NCBI RefSeq assembly: GCF_029338555.1
Contig: NZ_CP119990.1
Location: 186,001 to 250,000 of the forward strand
Reading direction: 5' to 3'
From: Halobaculum marinum
GTDB taxonomy: Archaea > Halobacteriota > Halobacteria > Halobacteriales > Haloferacaceae
Length of the DNA: 64,000 bases
The notes below the pieces were generated by a model, which searched no databases, was not told the DNA's origin, and saw only the letters and a list, made by a program, of their open reading frames with translations. Positions 42,181-52,108 of the stretch are shown one piece after another; position 1 is the stretch's first letter; each line of letters opens with the position of its first letter. The translations under genes and the position numbers were made by a program.

Positions 42181-44257
42181 TCACTCGGCCCCATCGGTGG
42201 TGACGACTCGCACCCTGACTGCCGAGTGCTTGTACTCGGGGATCTTAGCCACCGGGTCGAGCGTGTCGCCCGTGAGCGCATTCGCCAGCGGCGCCAGCGT
42301 GTGGAACGTCGCGAACACGGTGCCGGGGCGGACTGCCGGCGTCACCTCGGCGACGGCGGTCGTCCGCCCGCGGTCGTTCTCGATCCGGACCTGGTCTCCG
42401 TCGGCGACTCCCAGCACCTCGGCGTCGTCTGGATGGATCTGGAGCGTCTCGTCGCCGCGCATCCGAACGAGTCGGTCGGAGCGCCGGGTGAGCGCGCCGC
42501 TGTTGAAGTGCTCGATAACCCGGCCCGTGGTCAACACGAGGTCGTCGTCGCCGACGGCGTCAGCGGGATCGACGTGGTCGACGACCCGGAGGGGAGTGCG
42601 CCGGTTCCCGTTCGCGAACGTCGTTCGGTGGAGCACCGCCGTCCCCTCGTCGGCGCCCGCCGGGAACGGCCAGCGCTGGCTGCCGGTGTCGATCCCCGCG
42701 TAGCTCATGCCGGCGTACGGCGGCGTCGCGGCGGTCAGTTCCTCGAAGACGGCTTCGGGACCGTCGTAGTCGAACGCCTCGGGACGGCCCGTGAGGCGTG
42801 CGCCGAGGTCGCACAGCACGTCGAGGTCGCGGCGGGCGTCGGCGGGCGGGGCGGCGTTGGGGCGCATCCGGATCACCTGCCGGTCGGTGTTGGTGACGGT
42901 GCCGCCGCGTTCGGCCCACGCGCTCCCCGGGAGCACCACGTCGGCGTGGTCGGCAGTCTCCGTCCGGAACAGGTCCTGCACGACGAGACACTCCAGCGCG
43001 TCGAGCGCGTCGGCGACCCGGCCGGCGTTCGGCTCCGTCACCGCGGGGTTCTCCCCGAGGACGAACGCCGCACGCACGTCGTCACCGAACGCGTGCGTCG
43101 CCTCGACCTCGGTGAGGCCGGGGTCTGCGGGGAGGTCGTCGGGGGCGACACCCCACACGTCGGCGACGGCCGCGCGGGCGTCGGGGTCGGTGACGGGTCG
43201 GCCCCCGAAGCCGGTCCGGGAGCGCCCCCACGTCGCTGGCGCCCTGGACGTTGTTCTGGCCGCGGAGGGGGTTGACGCCGGTGCCGCGCCGCCCGACGTT
43301 GCCCGTCAACAGCGCGAGGTTGAGCAGCGCGTGGACGGTGGCGGTGCCGTAGTGGTGCTGGCTCACCCCCATGCCGGTGACGATGGCCGCCCGGTCTGCG
43401 GTGGCGTACGCGTGGGCGGCCGCCCGGATGTCTGCGGTGTCGACGCCCGCGCGGGCGGCCTCTTCGTCGACGTCGAGACCCGCCGCGAACCGTTCGAACG
43501 CAGCCAGCCCGTCGACCCGGTCGGCGCAGAACGCCTCGTCGACGAGACCGTCGCCGACGACGACCGCCGCCAGCGCGTTCAACAGCGAGATGTCGTATCC
43601 CGGGCGGACTTGGAGGTGCACGTCCGCCCCCGCGGTCGTCGCCGTCTCACGCGGGTCGACGTGGATCATCGTCGCGCCCGCGCGCAGCGCCGGGAGGATG
43701 TACGACCGGAAGATCACGGGGTGGTTCTCGGCGGGGTTCGCCCCCACGACGAGGAGCGCGTCGGCCTCGCGCAGGTCGTCCAGCGAGTTCGTCGCCGCGC
43801 CGGCGCCGAAGCGGTCGCGCATCGCCGCGACCGTCGAGGAGTGGCACAGTCGCGCGCAGTTGTCGACGTTGTTCGTCCCGAGCAGGCGGGCGCACTTCTG
43901 GAGGACGTAGTTTTCCTCGTTCGTGCAGTTCGAGGAGGCGAAGACGCTCACCGCGTCGGGCCCGTGCTCGGCGACGACGGACCCGAACGCCGACTCGACC
44001 CGGTCGAGTGCGTCGTCCCACGTCGTCTCGACGAGGTCGCCGTCCTCGCGGACGAGCGGCGCCGTCAGGCGGTCGGGGTGGTCGACGACGTCCCACGCGG
44101 CGACCCCCTTCGGGCACACCTCGCCCTTGGTGTTGACCGGACCGCGCCACCCGCGGGCGCCGCCGCTGTCCGGGTCGTACCGGATGCCGCAGCCGACGCC
44201 GCAGAACGGGCAGACACTCTCTGCAGGGGTGAACTCGCGGTCGTCGGAGTCGCTCAT
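42181..44257 (-). CDS. FdhF-like molybdopterin oxidoreductase (frameshifted)
   Basis: The N-terminal part has a 4Fe-4S site (CPFCGVGC ... EVCPKG; Cys16, 19, 23, 48), a candidate Mo/W-coordinating Cys138 ([14 protein letters not shown]) and the formate-dehydrogenase signature [16 protein letters not shown]. The C-terminal part ([18 protein letters not shown] ... molybdopterin-binding domain) is in another frame. The break is at a CCCCC run, 43202-43206; removing one C gives [20 protein letters not shown] and about 691 residues. No NAD-, quinone- or membrane-subunit genes are adjacent, so its partner is unknown. It is probably a formate dehydrogenase-type alpha subunit. Confidence 0.87.
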
Positions 44258-44405
44258 GGTCGGCGTTCGACGGCTGGGGTGCTATCTGTTTGGTCCCGTT
44301 CTACACCCGTGGGACGAACCGACCGACTCGCGACGGGACCGGCAGAGGTGTCCGCGTGCGGGCGGCGGTACGAATATCAACCGCCCGACGAAACGGACCC
44401 CATCG

Positions 44406-44939
44406 ATGATCGAGCGACTCCTCGGCGACGAGCGGACGGACGCGGGGACGTACCTCGCAGAGTACATCTACGGCGCAAACGACGGCATCGTGACGACGTT
44501 CGCGGTCGTCGCCGGCGTCGCCGGGGCGGCGCTTGCGCCGTCGATCGTGTTGATCCTCGGGGTCGCGAACCTGCTCGCCGACGGGTTCTCGATGGGGATG
44601 AGCAACTACCTGAGCAGGCGCACCGAGATCGACTACCGCGAGGCCGACGGGCGCCCGGCCCACGACGACGGCAAGTCCCCGGCCAGGACCGCGCTGGCGA
44701 CGTTCCTCGCGTTCGTGATAGCGGGGTGGATGCCGCTGCTCCCGTACGTGTTCGTCATCGAACCGCTGTTCGAGGCGGCGGTCGTCGTCACCGGCGTCGC
44801 GTTCTTCGCCGTCGGGGCGAGCAGGAGCCTCGTCACGAACCGCACGTGGTACCTCGCCGGCGGTGAGATGTTCGCCATCGGCATGACTGCCGCTGCCGTC
44901 GCCTACACGGTCGGCGTCCTCCTCGGTGGACTCGCGTGA
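44406..44939 (+). CDS. VIT1/CCC1-family membrane protein
   Basis: This 177-residue protein has the family opening [22 protein letters not shown] and the next helix [20 protein letters not shown], then three more helices. VIT1/CCC1 proteins move Fe2+ or Mn2+ across membranes; this prokaryotic member lacks the ferritin-like extension. It stands beside, and divergent from, the FdhF-like gene. No iron-type operator is visible upstream. Confidence 0.87.
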   Translation: MIERLLGDERTDAGTYLAEYIYGANDGIVTTFAVVAGVAGAALAPSIVLILGVANLLADGFSMGMSNYLSRRTEIDYREADGRPAHDDGKSPARTALATFLAFVIAGWMPLLPYVFVIEPLFEAAVVVTGVAFFAVGASRSLVTNRTWYLAGGEMFAIGMTAAAVAYTVGVLLGGLA

Positions 44940-44971
44940 GCGGCTACCGAGGAGAGACGCTGGCCGGTGGC

Positions 44972-45211
44972 TCAGGCGCTCTCGACGACCTCGACAACCT
45001 CGACGGCGTCGTCGTCCGAGCGCCGGAGCAGCCGCGACAGCGACCAGAGGACGATCACGATCCCTTCCAGGCGCGCGACGCTGTACACCCACGGGCGAAG
45101 CTCCACGTCCTGGTCGCCCTTCGCGGCGACCCGCATCCAGAAGTCGACCATCTCGCGGGGTTTGAGCGCCTCCCACAGACCAATTGCCAGCAGCAGCGTT
45201 TTGAACACCAT
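44972..45211 (-). CDS. Small conserved-looking haloarchaeal membrane protein
   Basis: This 79-residue protein has a first hydrophobic helix (VFKTLLLAIGLWEALKPREM), a central VYSVARLEGIVIVLWSLSRLL helix, and an acidic Val/Glu tail. I do not recognise a named family with certainty. It converges with the VIT1-type gene (32 bp) and is divergent from the SLC13 gene. Confidence 0.6.
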   Translation of the reverse strand: MVFKTLLLAIGLWEALKPREMVDFWMRVAAKGDQDVELRPWVYSVARLEGIVIVLWSLSRLLRRSDDDAVEVVEVVESA

Positions 45212-45285
45212 GTCTCACTAGACGTGGTACCGAGACACAAGGATATCGGTCGCGCGCGTGACGCGACCGACCGCCGAGGGCGTGT

Positions 45286-46884
45286 ATGAGTGAACTGCGG
45301 CGTGTGGGAACCGTGCTCGGCGCGTTGGCGCTGTCGGTCGCGGTCGCCGTCTCGACGCCGTTCGCAACGCTGTCGCCGACGGGGCACTACGCGGTCGCGA
45401 CGGCGCTGTTCGCCGCCGTGTTGTGGGTGACGGAGGCGCTTCCGCTCCCGGTGACGGCGCTGTGCGTGCCCGTCCTCCTGACGGTGTTCGGGGTGTCGCC
45501 GACGCTGGGCGGAGCGCTCGCGCCGTTCGCCGACCCGGTCGTGTTCCTGTTGCTGGCGGGCTTCGTGCTCGCGGCTGCACTGTCGAATCACGGTATCGAC
45601 CGACGGATCGCCTACCGTCTCGTCGCCCGGGTCGGCACCTCGCCGCGGCGGCTGGTGTTGGCACTGATGGTCGCGACCGCCGTCCTGTCGATGCTCATCT
45701 CCAACACCGCGACGACCGCGATGATGATCCCAGTCGCGCTCGGTGTTGCTCGAAGCGCGACCGGAGCGGCGCCCGCCGGGAGCGAGCCAGCGTCGGTCGC
45801 AACTGACGGCGCCGGGTCCGCGGTCGGCGTCGACACCGACCCAGACGGGCGGACCGACGAGCCGACGAACATGGAGACGGCGGCACTACTGGGCACCGCC
45901 TACGCCGCCAGCATCGGTGGCGTCGGCACCATCATCGGGACACCGCCCAACGCCATCGTCGTCTCCCAGTTGTCGGCGCGGCTGGGGTACGAGATCAGCT
46001 TCGCGGAGTGGCTCCTTATCGGCCTGCCGGTCGTCGCAGTGAGCCTCCCGGTCGCGTGGTACCTGCTCGCGGTTCGGCTGTACCCCCCGGAGGTCGCTGA
46101 CGTGTCGAACGCCCGTGAACACGCCCGCACGGCGCTCCAGTCGTTGGGGCCGGTGACGCCCGTGGGGCGACGCGTCGTCGCGATCGTCGGGGCGACCGCT
46201 GGGCTGTGGCTCCTCGGTGGGTTCGACTTCCTGTTCGAGTCGCTGCTCGCGCCGACGGTGTACACGACGCTGTTCGGCGGCGAGGGACCGAGCGTCTTCG
46301 GCGTGGGCCACCAGGGGGTTCTCTACTTCGTCGTCGTCGGCCTGGCGGCGATCCCGGCGCTGTTCCTCGCGGGCGGCATCGACTGGGACGACGTGACCGG
46401 GATCGACTGGGGGACGCTCCTGCTGTTGGGCGGCGGCCTCTCGCTGGCGGACGCGCTCGCGACGACCGACGCCGTCGCGTGGCTGGCCGACACGGTGCTG
46501 GGGCCGCTCGTCGGGGTGCCGATCGTCGTCCTCGTGTTCGTCATCGTGGTGACGACGATTCTGGCCGGCGAACTCGCGTCAAACACCGCGATGGCGGCGG
46601 TGTTGGCGCCGCTGTTGATCGACGTCGGGCCGCGCTACGCCGACGCGCTGGGAACGACCGGCGACACCGCGGCGGTGCTGTTGGCGGTCACCGGCGCCGT
46701 CGCCGCCAGCTTCGGGTTCGCGCTTCCGGTCGCGACGCCGCCGAACGCCATCGCCTTCGGCACCGGCCACGTCGGTCGCGAACAGATGCTGCGGGCGGGG
46801 AGCGTGCTCGACGTGGCGCTGGCGGTCGTCGTCACCGCGGTGCTGCTCGGCCTGTTCGCGGTGGTGTGGCCGCTCGTTGCCTGA
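45286..46884 (+). CDS. SLC13/DASS-family transporter
   Basis: This 532-residue protein has about twelve membrane helices. Two SNT-type motifs mark the sodium and substrate sites of the DASS family: SMLISNTATTAMMIPVALG in the first half and GELASNTAMAAVLAPLL in the second, with a PPNAI hairpin after each. Such proteins import dicarboxylates, sulfate or phosphate with Na+. A Thr/Asp-rich insert at about 165-200 interrupts the first half. The last 53 bp overlap the convergent hydrolase gene as drawn. Confidence 0.87.
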   Translation: MSELRRVGTVLGALALSVAVAVSTPFATLSPTGHYAVATALFAAVLWVTEALPLPVTALCVPVLLTVFGVSPTLGGALAPFADPVVFLLLAGFVLAAALSNHGIDRRIAYRLVARVGTSPRRLVLALMVATAVLSMLISNTATTAMMIPVALGVARSATGAAPAGSEPASVATDGAGSAVGVDTDPDGRTDEPTNMETAALLGTAYAASIGGVGTIIGTPPNAIVVSQLSARLGYEISFAEWLLIGLPVVAVSLPVAWYLLAVRLYPPEVADVSNAREHARTALQSLGPVTPVGRRVVAIVGATAGLWLLGGFDFLFESLLAPTVYTTLFGGEGPSVFGVGHQGVLYFVVVGLAAIPALFLAGGIDWDDVTGIDWGTLLLLGGGLSLADALATTDAVAWLADTVLGPLVGVPIVVLVFVIVVTTILAGELASNTAMAAVLAPLLIDVGPRYADALGTTGDTAAVLLAVTGAVAASFGFALPVATPPNAIAFGTGHVGREQMLRAGSVLDVALAVVVTAVLLGLFAVVWPLVA

Positions 46885-47724
46885 CCGGCGCGTGGGAGGT
46901 CGGGACCACGTCGGCGTGCGCGAACGCCGACGCAGTCGTGTCGGCAGTCGTGTTTCCGTCGGCGAGCGCCGCCACCCACGGGACGACTACGTCGGCGAGG
47001 CGGTCGTGTGCGGTCGCGTAGTCGATGGAGGAGGGGGCGTCGCCCCGCTGGCCGGTGTACGCGCCGAACTGGGAGTGGTTCACGCCGTCGAGTTCGACGA
47101 CCGTCGCGTCAGGCGGAAGGACCGCGAGCCGACTCCGATAGGTGTCGCGGTCGAGCACGATGTCGGCGCTCCCGGTGACGCTCAGCGTCGGGACGGTCGG
47201 CGAGCGGTCGGCTTCGCAGTAGGCGGCCAGCAGCACCAGGCCGTCGACGCGCTCCGGGTGGCCACTCGCGTACCGGCAGGCCATCGCTCCGCCGAGCGAG
47301 TGCCCGCCGACGAGCCACCGGTCGACGTCGGGGTGCGCGTCGATCACCTGGTCGGCGGCGGCGGGGTCGAGCACTGCGAACTGGAGCGGCATCTCGGGGA
47401 CGTACACCGCGACGTTCGCTCGAGCGGCCAGCGGCGCCAGCGATTCGAGGTACGCGTCGGCGGTCACGTGGCCACCGGGGTAGAACACGAGCGCGGTCGT
47501 CGCCTCGCCGTCCGCGGGTTCCAGCGCGTACACGCCGTCGCGGTGGGTCACCTCGACGCGGTCGTCCGCGCGGACGGCGTCGACGGAGCCCTCGGTCGGC
47601 CCCAACGGCGTCGCAGGTAGTACCCGAGCGGCGCGGCGACGACGAGGAGCGCCACCAGCAGCCACAAGGCGACCCGTTCGGCGTTGCGGCGAAGCAGGTC
47701 TCCGAGACGAGCGCGCTCAGGCAT
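46832..47724 (-). CDS. Membrane-anchored alpha/beta hydrolase (frameshifted near the start)
   Basis: The N-terminus from ATG 47724 (MPERARLGDLLRRNAERVAL then WLLVALLVVAAPLGYYL) is a membrane anchor. The hydrolase body (LGPTEGSVDAVRADDRVEV, FYPGGHVTADAYLESLAPLA, GGHSLGGAMACRYA nucleophile elbow with Ser, DGVNHSQFG with the catalytic His) is in another frame. One missing base near 47609-47613 joins them into about 297 residues. The family contains dienelactone-hydrolase-like esterases. It overlaps the TrmB gene by 8 nt and is probably co-transcribed. The 3' end, overlapping the SLC13 gene by 53 bp, may hide a further error. Confidence 0.75.
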
Positions 47725-48847
47725 CCACGCGGTCGGCGGGGTCGTCCCGGGCGTCGAGCGGTGTCAACTCCACTCGGTCGGCCTCCACGTCCTCGACGAA
47801 CGCCCCGGGACCGCCGACGGTGACGCGGTCGTCGACGACGGCGAGCGTGAGCGAGTGCTGGACCGGGAACTCGTTGTTCGCGGGCGCGACGAGTCCCTGA
47901 CTCACCTCGACCACCTCGCCGGTTATCTCGACCGCCTCTCCGGTGCCTGTCAGCCGACCGATGACACGCGCGCCGACGCCCTCGTTGGCGCGGCGGTGAA
48001 GTTCCGCCTGCATGACGGCCTGCCGGAAGTTCGTGTACCCGGCGGGGAGCGCGGCAGGGTCGGCGACGGCGGCCTCGACGGCCGCGGGCCAGTAGTTGCC
48101 GAGGAACGACCCGACGATGACGGGGCCGAGTTGCTGTTGGCTGAACACGATCGCCTGCTTCCCGCTGTTCGAGCGCGCGACCATCTCGGCGGGCGCGACG
48201 ACCCCGGTTCGTCCGTCGACGGTGAGCATCGACGGCATCGGCTGGCCCCACACGCGCGCCGCCGTCGCGACACTCGACAGGTCGAGCGAGTCGTCGAGGT
48301 CGCCCTCGCGGACACCGGTGACGAGGAGCAAGACGAGGACGCCTCGGTCGACTGCCGCGCGCAGGTCGTCGGCGACCTCGTCGAGGCGGTCCAACGGGAA
48401 CGACAGCGTCACCTCCTCGGTCGCCTCGGCGATCGCTCGGCGGATCCGCTTGACGACCGTCACGCGGGACTTGACGACCTCGAACGGCTCCTCCGTCGTC
48501 TCCGTCCGTGAGAAGCGCGCCTCCAGCGCCGGGCGCATCGACCGGGCGTCGCTAGCGAGTCGGTCGACGACCTCCTCGGGTGGGTTCGCCCGGATCGTCG
48601 TCGGCGTGACGTGGTCGTTGACGGTGACGAACCCCCGCGCCTCCAACTCCTCGCTGGCGCTGTACACGTACCGCTTCGAGACGCCCGCGGCCTCCGCGAC
48701 GGTGCTGGCCTTCGCCTCGCCGTGTTCCAGGAGGGTGAGGTACGTGTCGACCTCCTTGTCCGACAGGCCGAACCGCTTCAACAGCCGATCGACGTCCACC
48801 TCGTCCACGTCGGCGCCGTCGGGGAGATCGGTGGGGTCCGTGGTCAT
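47717..48847 (-). CDS. trmB: TrmB-family sugar-responsive regulator
   Basis: This 376-residue protein has the N-terminal winged helix of TrmB (RFGLSDKEVDTYLTLLEHGE, ASTVAEAAGVSKRYVYSASE), a linker helix, and a C-terminal sugar-binding half (HSLTLAVVDDRVTVGGPGAF at its end). TrmB proteins control sugar uptake and central carbon genes in archaea, often as repressors released by glucose or maltodextrins. Its position at the edge of a starch/maltodextrin locus makes the neighbouring promoters its likely targets. I did not find a clean TACT-N3-AGTA site in the window. Confidence 0.85.
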   Translation of the reverse strand: MTTDPTDLPDGADVDEVDVDRLLKRFGLSDKEVDTYLTLLEHGEAKASTVAEAAGVSKRYVYSASEELEARGFVTVNDHVTPTTIRANPPEEVVDRLASDARSMRPALEARFSRTETTEEPFEVVKSRVTVVKRIRRAIAEATEEVTLSFPLDRLDEVADDLRAAVDRGVLVLLLVTGVREGDLDDSLDLSSVATAARVWGQPMPSMLTVDGRTGVVAPAEMVARSNSGKQAIVFSQQQLGPVIVGSFLGNYWPAAVEAAVADPAALPAGYTNFRQAVMQAELHRRANEGVGARVIGRLTGTGEAVEITGEVVEVSQGLVAPANNEFPVQHSLTLAVVDDRVTVGGPGAFVEDVEADRVELTPLDARDDPADRVDA

Positions 48848-48908
48848 GTCTCACACAGTCGCCCGTGGCACCGTATAGCTCCCGGTCGCGGGCGAACGGG
48901 TCGGTGTC

Positions 48909-49532
48909 CTACTCGTCGGTGGTCTCGTCTTCGTCCCCGTTCCCGGCGCCATCAGCATCTGCGTCGGTGTCGGTGTCGGTGTCGCCGTCAGTGTCGGCGT
49001 CCGCGTCGGCCGACCCACGTCGCGCCACCTCCACGAGCGTCTCTCGCTCCTCGAAGTACGCGGGGGCGTCGCGTTCGGCCTCGAAGGAGACGACCCGGCG
49101 GACGGCGTCGTCGGCGTCGAGGTCGCCGGCGTCGTGTTCGGCGAGGAGGTCGTCGGCCAAGTCGAGGTAGTCGCTCGCCAACTCTTGGAACAGTCGCATC
49201 CGCGTCTCGGTCGCCTCGACGGTCGCCTGCTTGCGCTGGAGGTCCGACTCGGCGGCCGCGAGGTCGCTCACGTCCTCGTCGGTGCTATCGTCGCCGTCCT
49301 GCGGGGTGTCGCCGTCGGGCGAGTCGGCGGCTTCGGTCGAACTGTCGGCGTCGAGTTCCGTCTCTCGTTCGGCCAGCGACGCCCGGAGGTCGGCGACGCC
49401 CTCGTCGATCTCTTCGATGAGCGTCTCCGCCTCGGCGGCCATCGTCTCCACGCGGCCCGCGAGCAGGCCCGCCTGCGTGCGGCAGTACTCGACGACCTCG
49501 CCGACGGCCCGTTCGTCGTCCGCGTCGTGCAT
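48909..49532 (-). CDS. Acidic coiled-coil protein
   Basis: This 207-residue protein has a predicted long helical region (about 10-60 and 90-140, heptad-like LAGRVETMAAEAETLIEE), an Asp/Ser/Thr-rich middle, and a C-terminal low-complexity tail of ADTDGDTDTD-type repeats. No enzyme motif is visible. The tail is coded by a GTC/GGC microsatellite at about 48945-49010. It lies between trmB and the amylase gene on the same strand. Function is unknown. Confidence 0.65.
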   Translation of the reverse strand: MHDADDERAVGEVVEYCRTQAGLLAGRVETMAAEAETLIEEIDEGVADLRASLAERETELDADSSTEAADSPDGDTPQDGDDSTDEDVSDLAAAESDLQRKQATVEATETRMRLFQELASDYLDLADDLLAEHDAGDLDADDAVRRVVSFEAERDAPAYFEERETLVEVARRGSADADADTDGDTDTDTDADADGAGNGDEDETTDE

Positions 49533-49615
49533 GGGCGTCGCTTCCGGGCGGGGATGCAAAGCGGGTTCGGTCGACGGGCGGTACTGGTCGTGGATCGTGA
49601 GTCGTGGTGGTGCCC

Positions 49616-52003
49616 TCACTCGATCCGGCAGACGACCGCGTCGGCGACGCGGACCGCGTCGACGGTGCCACCGTCTGCCCGCACCCCGTCGGCGGCGGCC
49701 ACGTCGGCGCCGGAGAGCAGGTCGGTCGGGAGCACTGACTCGGCGAGCGTGACCGACTGGGGGTCGTCGCCGAAGTTGAGCACGACCGCGAGGCGGTCTT
49801 CGCCGTCGTCGCGGACGTACGCTGTCACGCCGCGTGCGCCGCTCGTACCGGCGTCGTCGCCGACGGCGTCGTCGGTCCCGCCGACGATGCCGATGTCGCC
49901 GCCGCTCCCCGGGCCGCCGTCGTCCACGTTGGCTTCGTCGGCGGCTCCCACGACCGTGTACTCGATCTGTTCGACCGTGCCGTCGCGGAGGGCGTCGTGC
50001 TCGTCGCGCGCGGCGGCGAGTCGCCGGTGGAAGTCGGTGAGGTCGGCGTCGCCGTCGTACCAGGCCATCTCGCCGCGGTACTCGGTCATGCCGCGTTCTT
50101 GGCCGTAGTACACCATCGGGGCGCCCGGGAGAGTGAACGTCGCGGCGGCGGCCGCCCGGAGCGCGTCGAGGCCGCACTCGGTCCGGTAGCGCTCTTCGTC
50201 GTGGTTCTCGACGTAGCGCATCTGGACCGCAGAGCGCGGGAACCCCTGCACTGCGGTGGCGTCGAGGGCGTCGTGGATCGAGTCGGCGTCCGCGGCGCCA
50301 GTGCCGATCCGACGGAGCGTCTCGTACAGCGTCGTGTCGTAGTGCATGTCGAACTCCGCCTCGTGCATGAACGGGTCGCGCGGGATGGTCTCGTCGAGCA
50401 GGAGGAACTCGGGGTCACGGCGGCGGAGGCGCTCGGCGGCCTCCTTCCAGAAGCCGTGCGGGACGCCCCACGCCACGTCACAGCGGAAGCCGTCGACCAC
50501 GGCGGCCCACTCGTCGATCACTGACAGCATCCACGCGCGGACCGTCGGCGAGTCGTAGTTCAGGTCGGGGATGCGCTCCCAGTTGAAGCGGAACTCGGGC
50601 GTGCCCTCGCCGGCCCAGTCCACGGTCGAGGGGTTCTCCTCGGCGGGACGACGGGGGTACTGCTCGTCGAAGGCGTCGACGCCGGCGGCGTGCTGTTGGA
50701 ACGCCGGATGGTCGCGGGAGGTGTGGTTGATCACCAGGTCGAACACGACGCGGATGTCGCGCTCGTGGCAGGCGTCGACGAGCGACTCGAACTCCGCGCG
50801 GGTACCGAGGTCCGTCGCCGTGTCGAAGAAGTCCGTGGTGTGGTAGCCGTGCGTGGTCGGACTCTGGAGGACGGGGGTGAGCCACAGCACGTCGACGCCG
50901 AGCGACTCAACGTACGGGAGTCGGCGCTCGATCTCTCGGAACGTCGTGTCGGGCGTCTCGCCCGCGAACGAGCGCACGAACACCTCGTAGATGGTCGGCG
51001 ACTCGGCCCACGCCGGCGGGTCGTTCGGGCGGAATATCGAGACCGGTGCGTCGCCGTCGGTGGCTGCGCCCGCGTCGGGTTCGTCCGTGGCCACACCGCG
51101 GTCGCCGACCGCGATTTCGACCGTGTCCAGCACGCCGTAGCGGTCCGCGACGGGGACGGCGTGGACGCGCGCGACGCCCGCCTCCGGGAGCGACTCGCGA
51201 GGCACCGTGAGCGTCTCGCCGTCGACGTGGACCGTCTCTGTCGAGAGGTCGTCGCGACCGTCGAACAGCCATTCCACCTCGGGGTCGGCGCCCGCGGGCG
51301 TCGTCTCGGGGTCGGGGCCGGCGGGGGCCGCCTCGGCGTGCGCCGTGACCACGACGCCCTCGTCGGTCGCGGTCGCGTCGAGGTGGAGGCGCGGGCGACC
51401 CGGCCCCGAAACCGTCTCTTCGCCGCCGACGCCGTTCCCGAGGGAGTCGTCGAAGGCGAACGAGTACACGTGGCTCCCCGGCGGGAGGTGGGTGCGATGG
51501 GAGAGGCGGTCGTCGGCGTCGGTGGGACGCTCCGCGGCGACGCTCCAGTCGTTGAACGTCCCGGCGACCGACACGCGGTCTGCCGCGACCGACTCCGTCG
51601 GGGCGTCGAAGTCCTCCTTGTCGACGTGCAGGGTCGTCTCCGTCCGTTCGTCGGGGTACGCGCGGACGGTCTGCTCGTGGACGCCGTCGGGCGCCGAGAG
51701 TTCGACGCGGTAGGTGCCGGGCACGTCCGGCGCGAGGTGGACGACCGTGCCCTCGCCGAGTGTGGCACCGCTCCCGTCGGGTGCCGAGACGACGGTCCAC
51801 TCGAACTCGTCGTGGCCGTCCGCGTCGGTCCGGGCGCCGTCAGGGCCGACCTCGACGACCGCGTCGAGGTTCCGCGGGGCCAACTCGACCGTCTCGCCGA
51901 CGCTGGTGGCGCGTGGCGGGCCCGGGTGGTGCGTGGGGTCGTGGGGGGCTGCCGTCGGCGCGTCGCCGTCGCGCGTGCCGACGTCCGCGGGCGGACTGCT
52001 CAT
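49616..52003 (-). CDS. Cytoplasmic alpha-amylase (GH13) with N-terminal beta domains
   Basis: This 795-residue protein has no signal peptide. An N-terminal PKD-like/beta-sandwich stretch (about 35-125) and a CBM48-like AGTFNDW module (about 140-200) precede the catalytic barrel. GH13 residues are visible: nucleophile Asp near 509 (GFRCDVAW), acid/base Glu near 538 (LLLDETIP), and third Asp near 602 (VENHDEERY). The C-terminal beta domain contains an acidic insertion. It should cut alpha-1,4 glucans or imported maltodextrins inside the cell. It is divergent from the glucoamylase gene across a 105-bp promoter spacer. Confidence 0.88.
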   Translation of the reverse strand: MSSPPADVGTRDGDAPTAAPHDPTHHPGPPRATSVGETVELAPRNLDAVVEVGPDGARTDADGHDEFEWTVVSAPDGSGATLGEGTVVHLAPDVPGTYRVELSAPDGVHEQTVRAYPDERTETTLHVDKEDFDAPTESVAADRVSVAGTFNDWSVAAERPTDADDRLSHRTHLPPGSHVYSFAFDDSLGNGVGGEETVSGPGRPRLHLDATATDEGVVVTAHAEAAPAGPDPETTPAGADPEVEWLFDGRDDLSTETVHVDGETLTVPRESLPEAGVARVHAVPVADRYGVLDTVEIAVGDRGVATDEPDAGAATDGDAPVSIFRPNDPPAWAESPTIYEVFVRSFAGETPDTTFREIERRLPYVESLGVDVLWLTPVLQSPTTHGYHTTDFFDTATDLGTRAEFESLVDACHERDIRVVFDLVINHTSRDHPAFQQHAAGVDAFDEQYPRRPAEENPSTVDWAGEGTPEFRFNWERIPDLNYDSPTVRAWMLSVIDEWAAVVDGFRCDVAWGVPHGFWKEAAERLRRRDPEFLLLDETIPRDPFMHEAEFDMHYDTTLYETLRRIGTGAADADSIHDALDATAVQGFPRSAVQMRYVENHDEERYRTECGLDALRAAAAATFTLPGAPMVYYGQERGMTEYRGEMAWYDGDADLTDFHRRLAAARDEHDALRDGTVEQIEYTVVGAADEANVDDGGPGSGGDIGIVGGTDDAVGDDAGTSGARGVTAYVRDDGEDRLAVVLNFGDDPQSVTLAESVLPTDLLSGADVAAADGVRADGGTVDAVRVADAVVCRIE

Positions 52004-52035
52004 GCCCGACTCCGCGGGTCGCTCGACGCTTGAGC

Positions 52036-52045
52036 GTTCCGGAAC
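52036..52045. promoter_or_regulatory. GTTCCGGAAC palindrome between amylase and glucoamylase genes
   Basis: This perfect 10-bp palindrome lies 32 nt from the amylase start and 63 nt from the glucoamylase start, in the divergent spacer. It is a possible operator. Confidence 0.35.
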
Positions 52046-52050
52046 CGTCT

Positions 52051-52061
52051 GAATCTGTGAA
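52051..52061. promoter_or_regulatory. GAATCTGTGAA element upstream of glucoamylase
   Basis: This 11-mer recurs exactly at 55677-55687 upstream of the MalK-type ATPase gene. In both places it sits about 15-20 nt upstream of the TATA-like box (here GAATTATC near 52077-52085), consistent with an activator site. The two copies have opposite orientation relative to their genes. Confidence 0.5.
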
Positions 52062-52108
52062 ATATGATTACAACAAGAATTATCCCTCGTGCCCCACCCC
52101 TACCGAAC

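Noticed and set aside
47717..52108. TrmB consensus TACT-N3-AGTA sites in the sugar locus
   Set aside because: I searched the intergenic spacers and found no convincing match, so none is listed.
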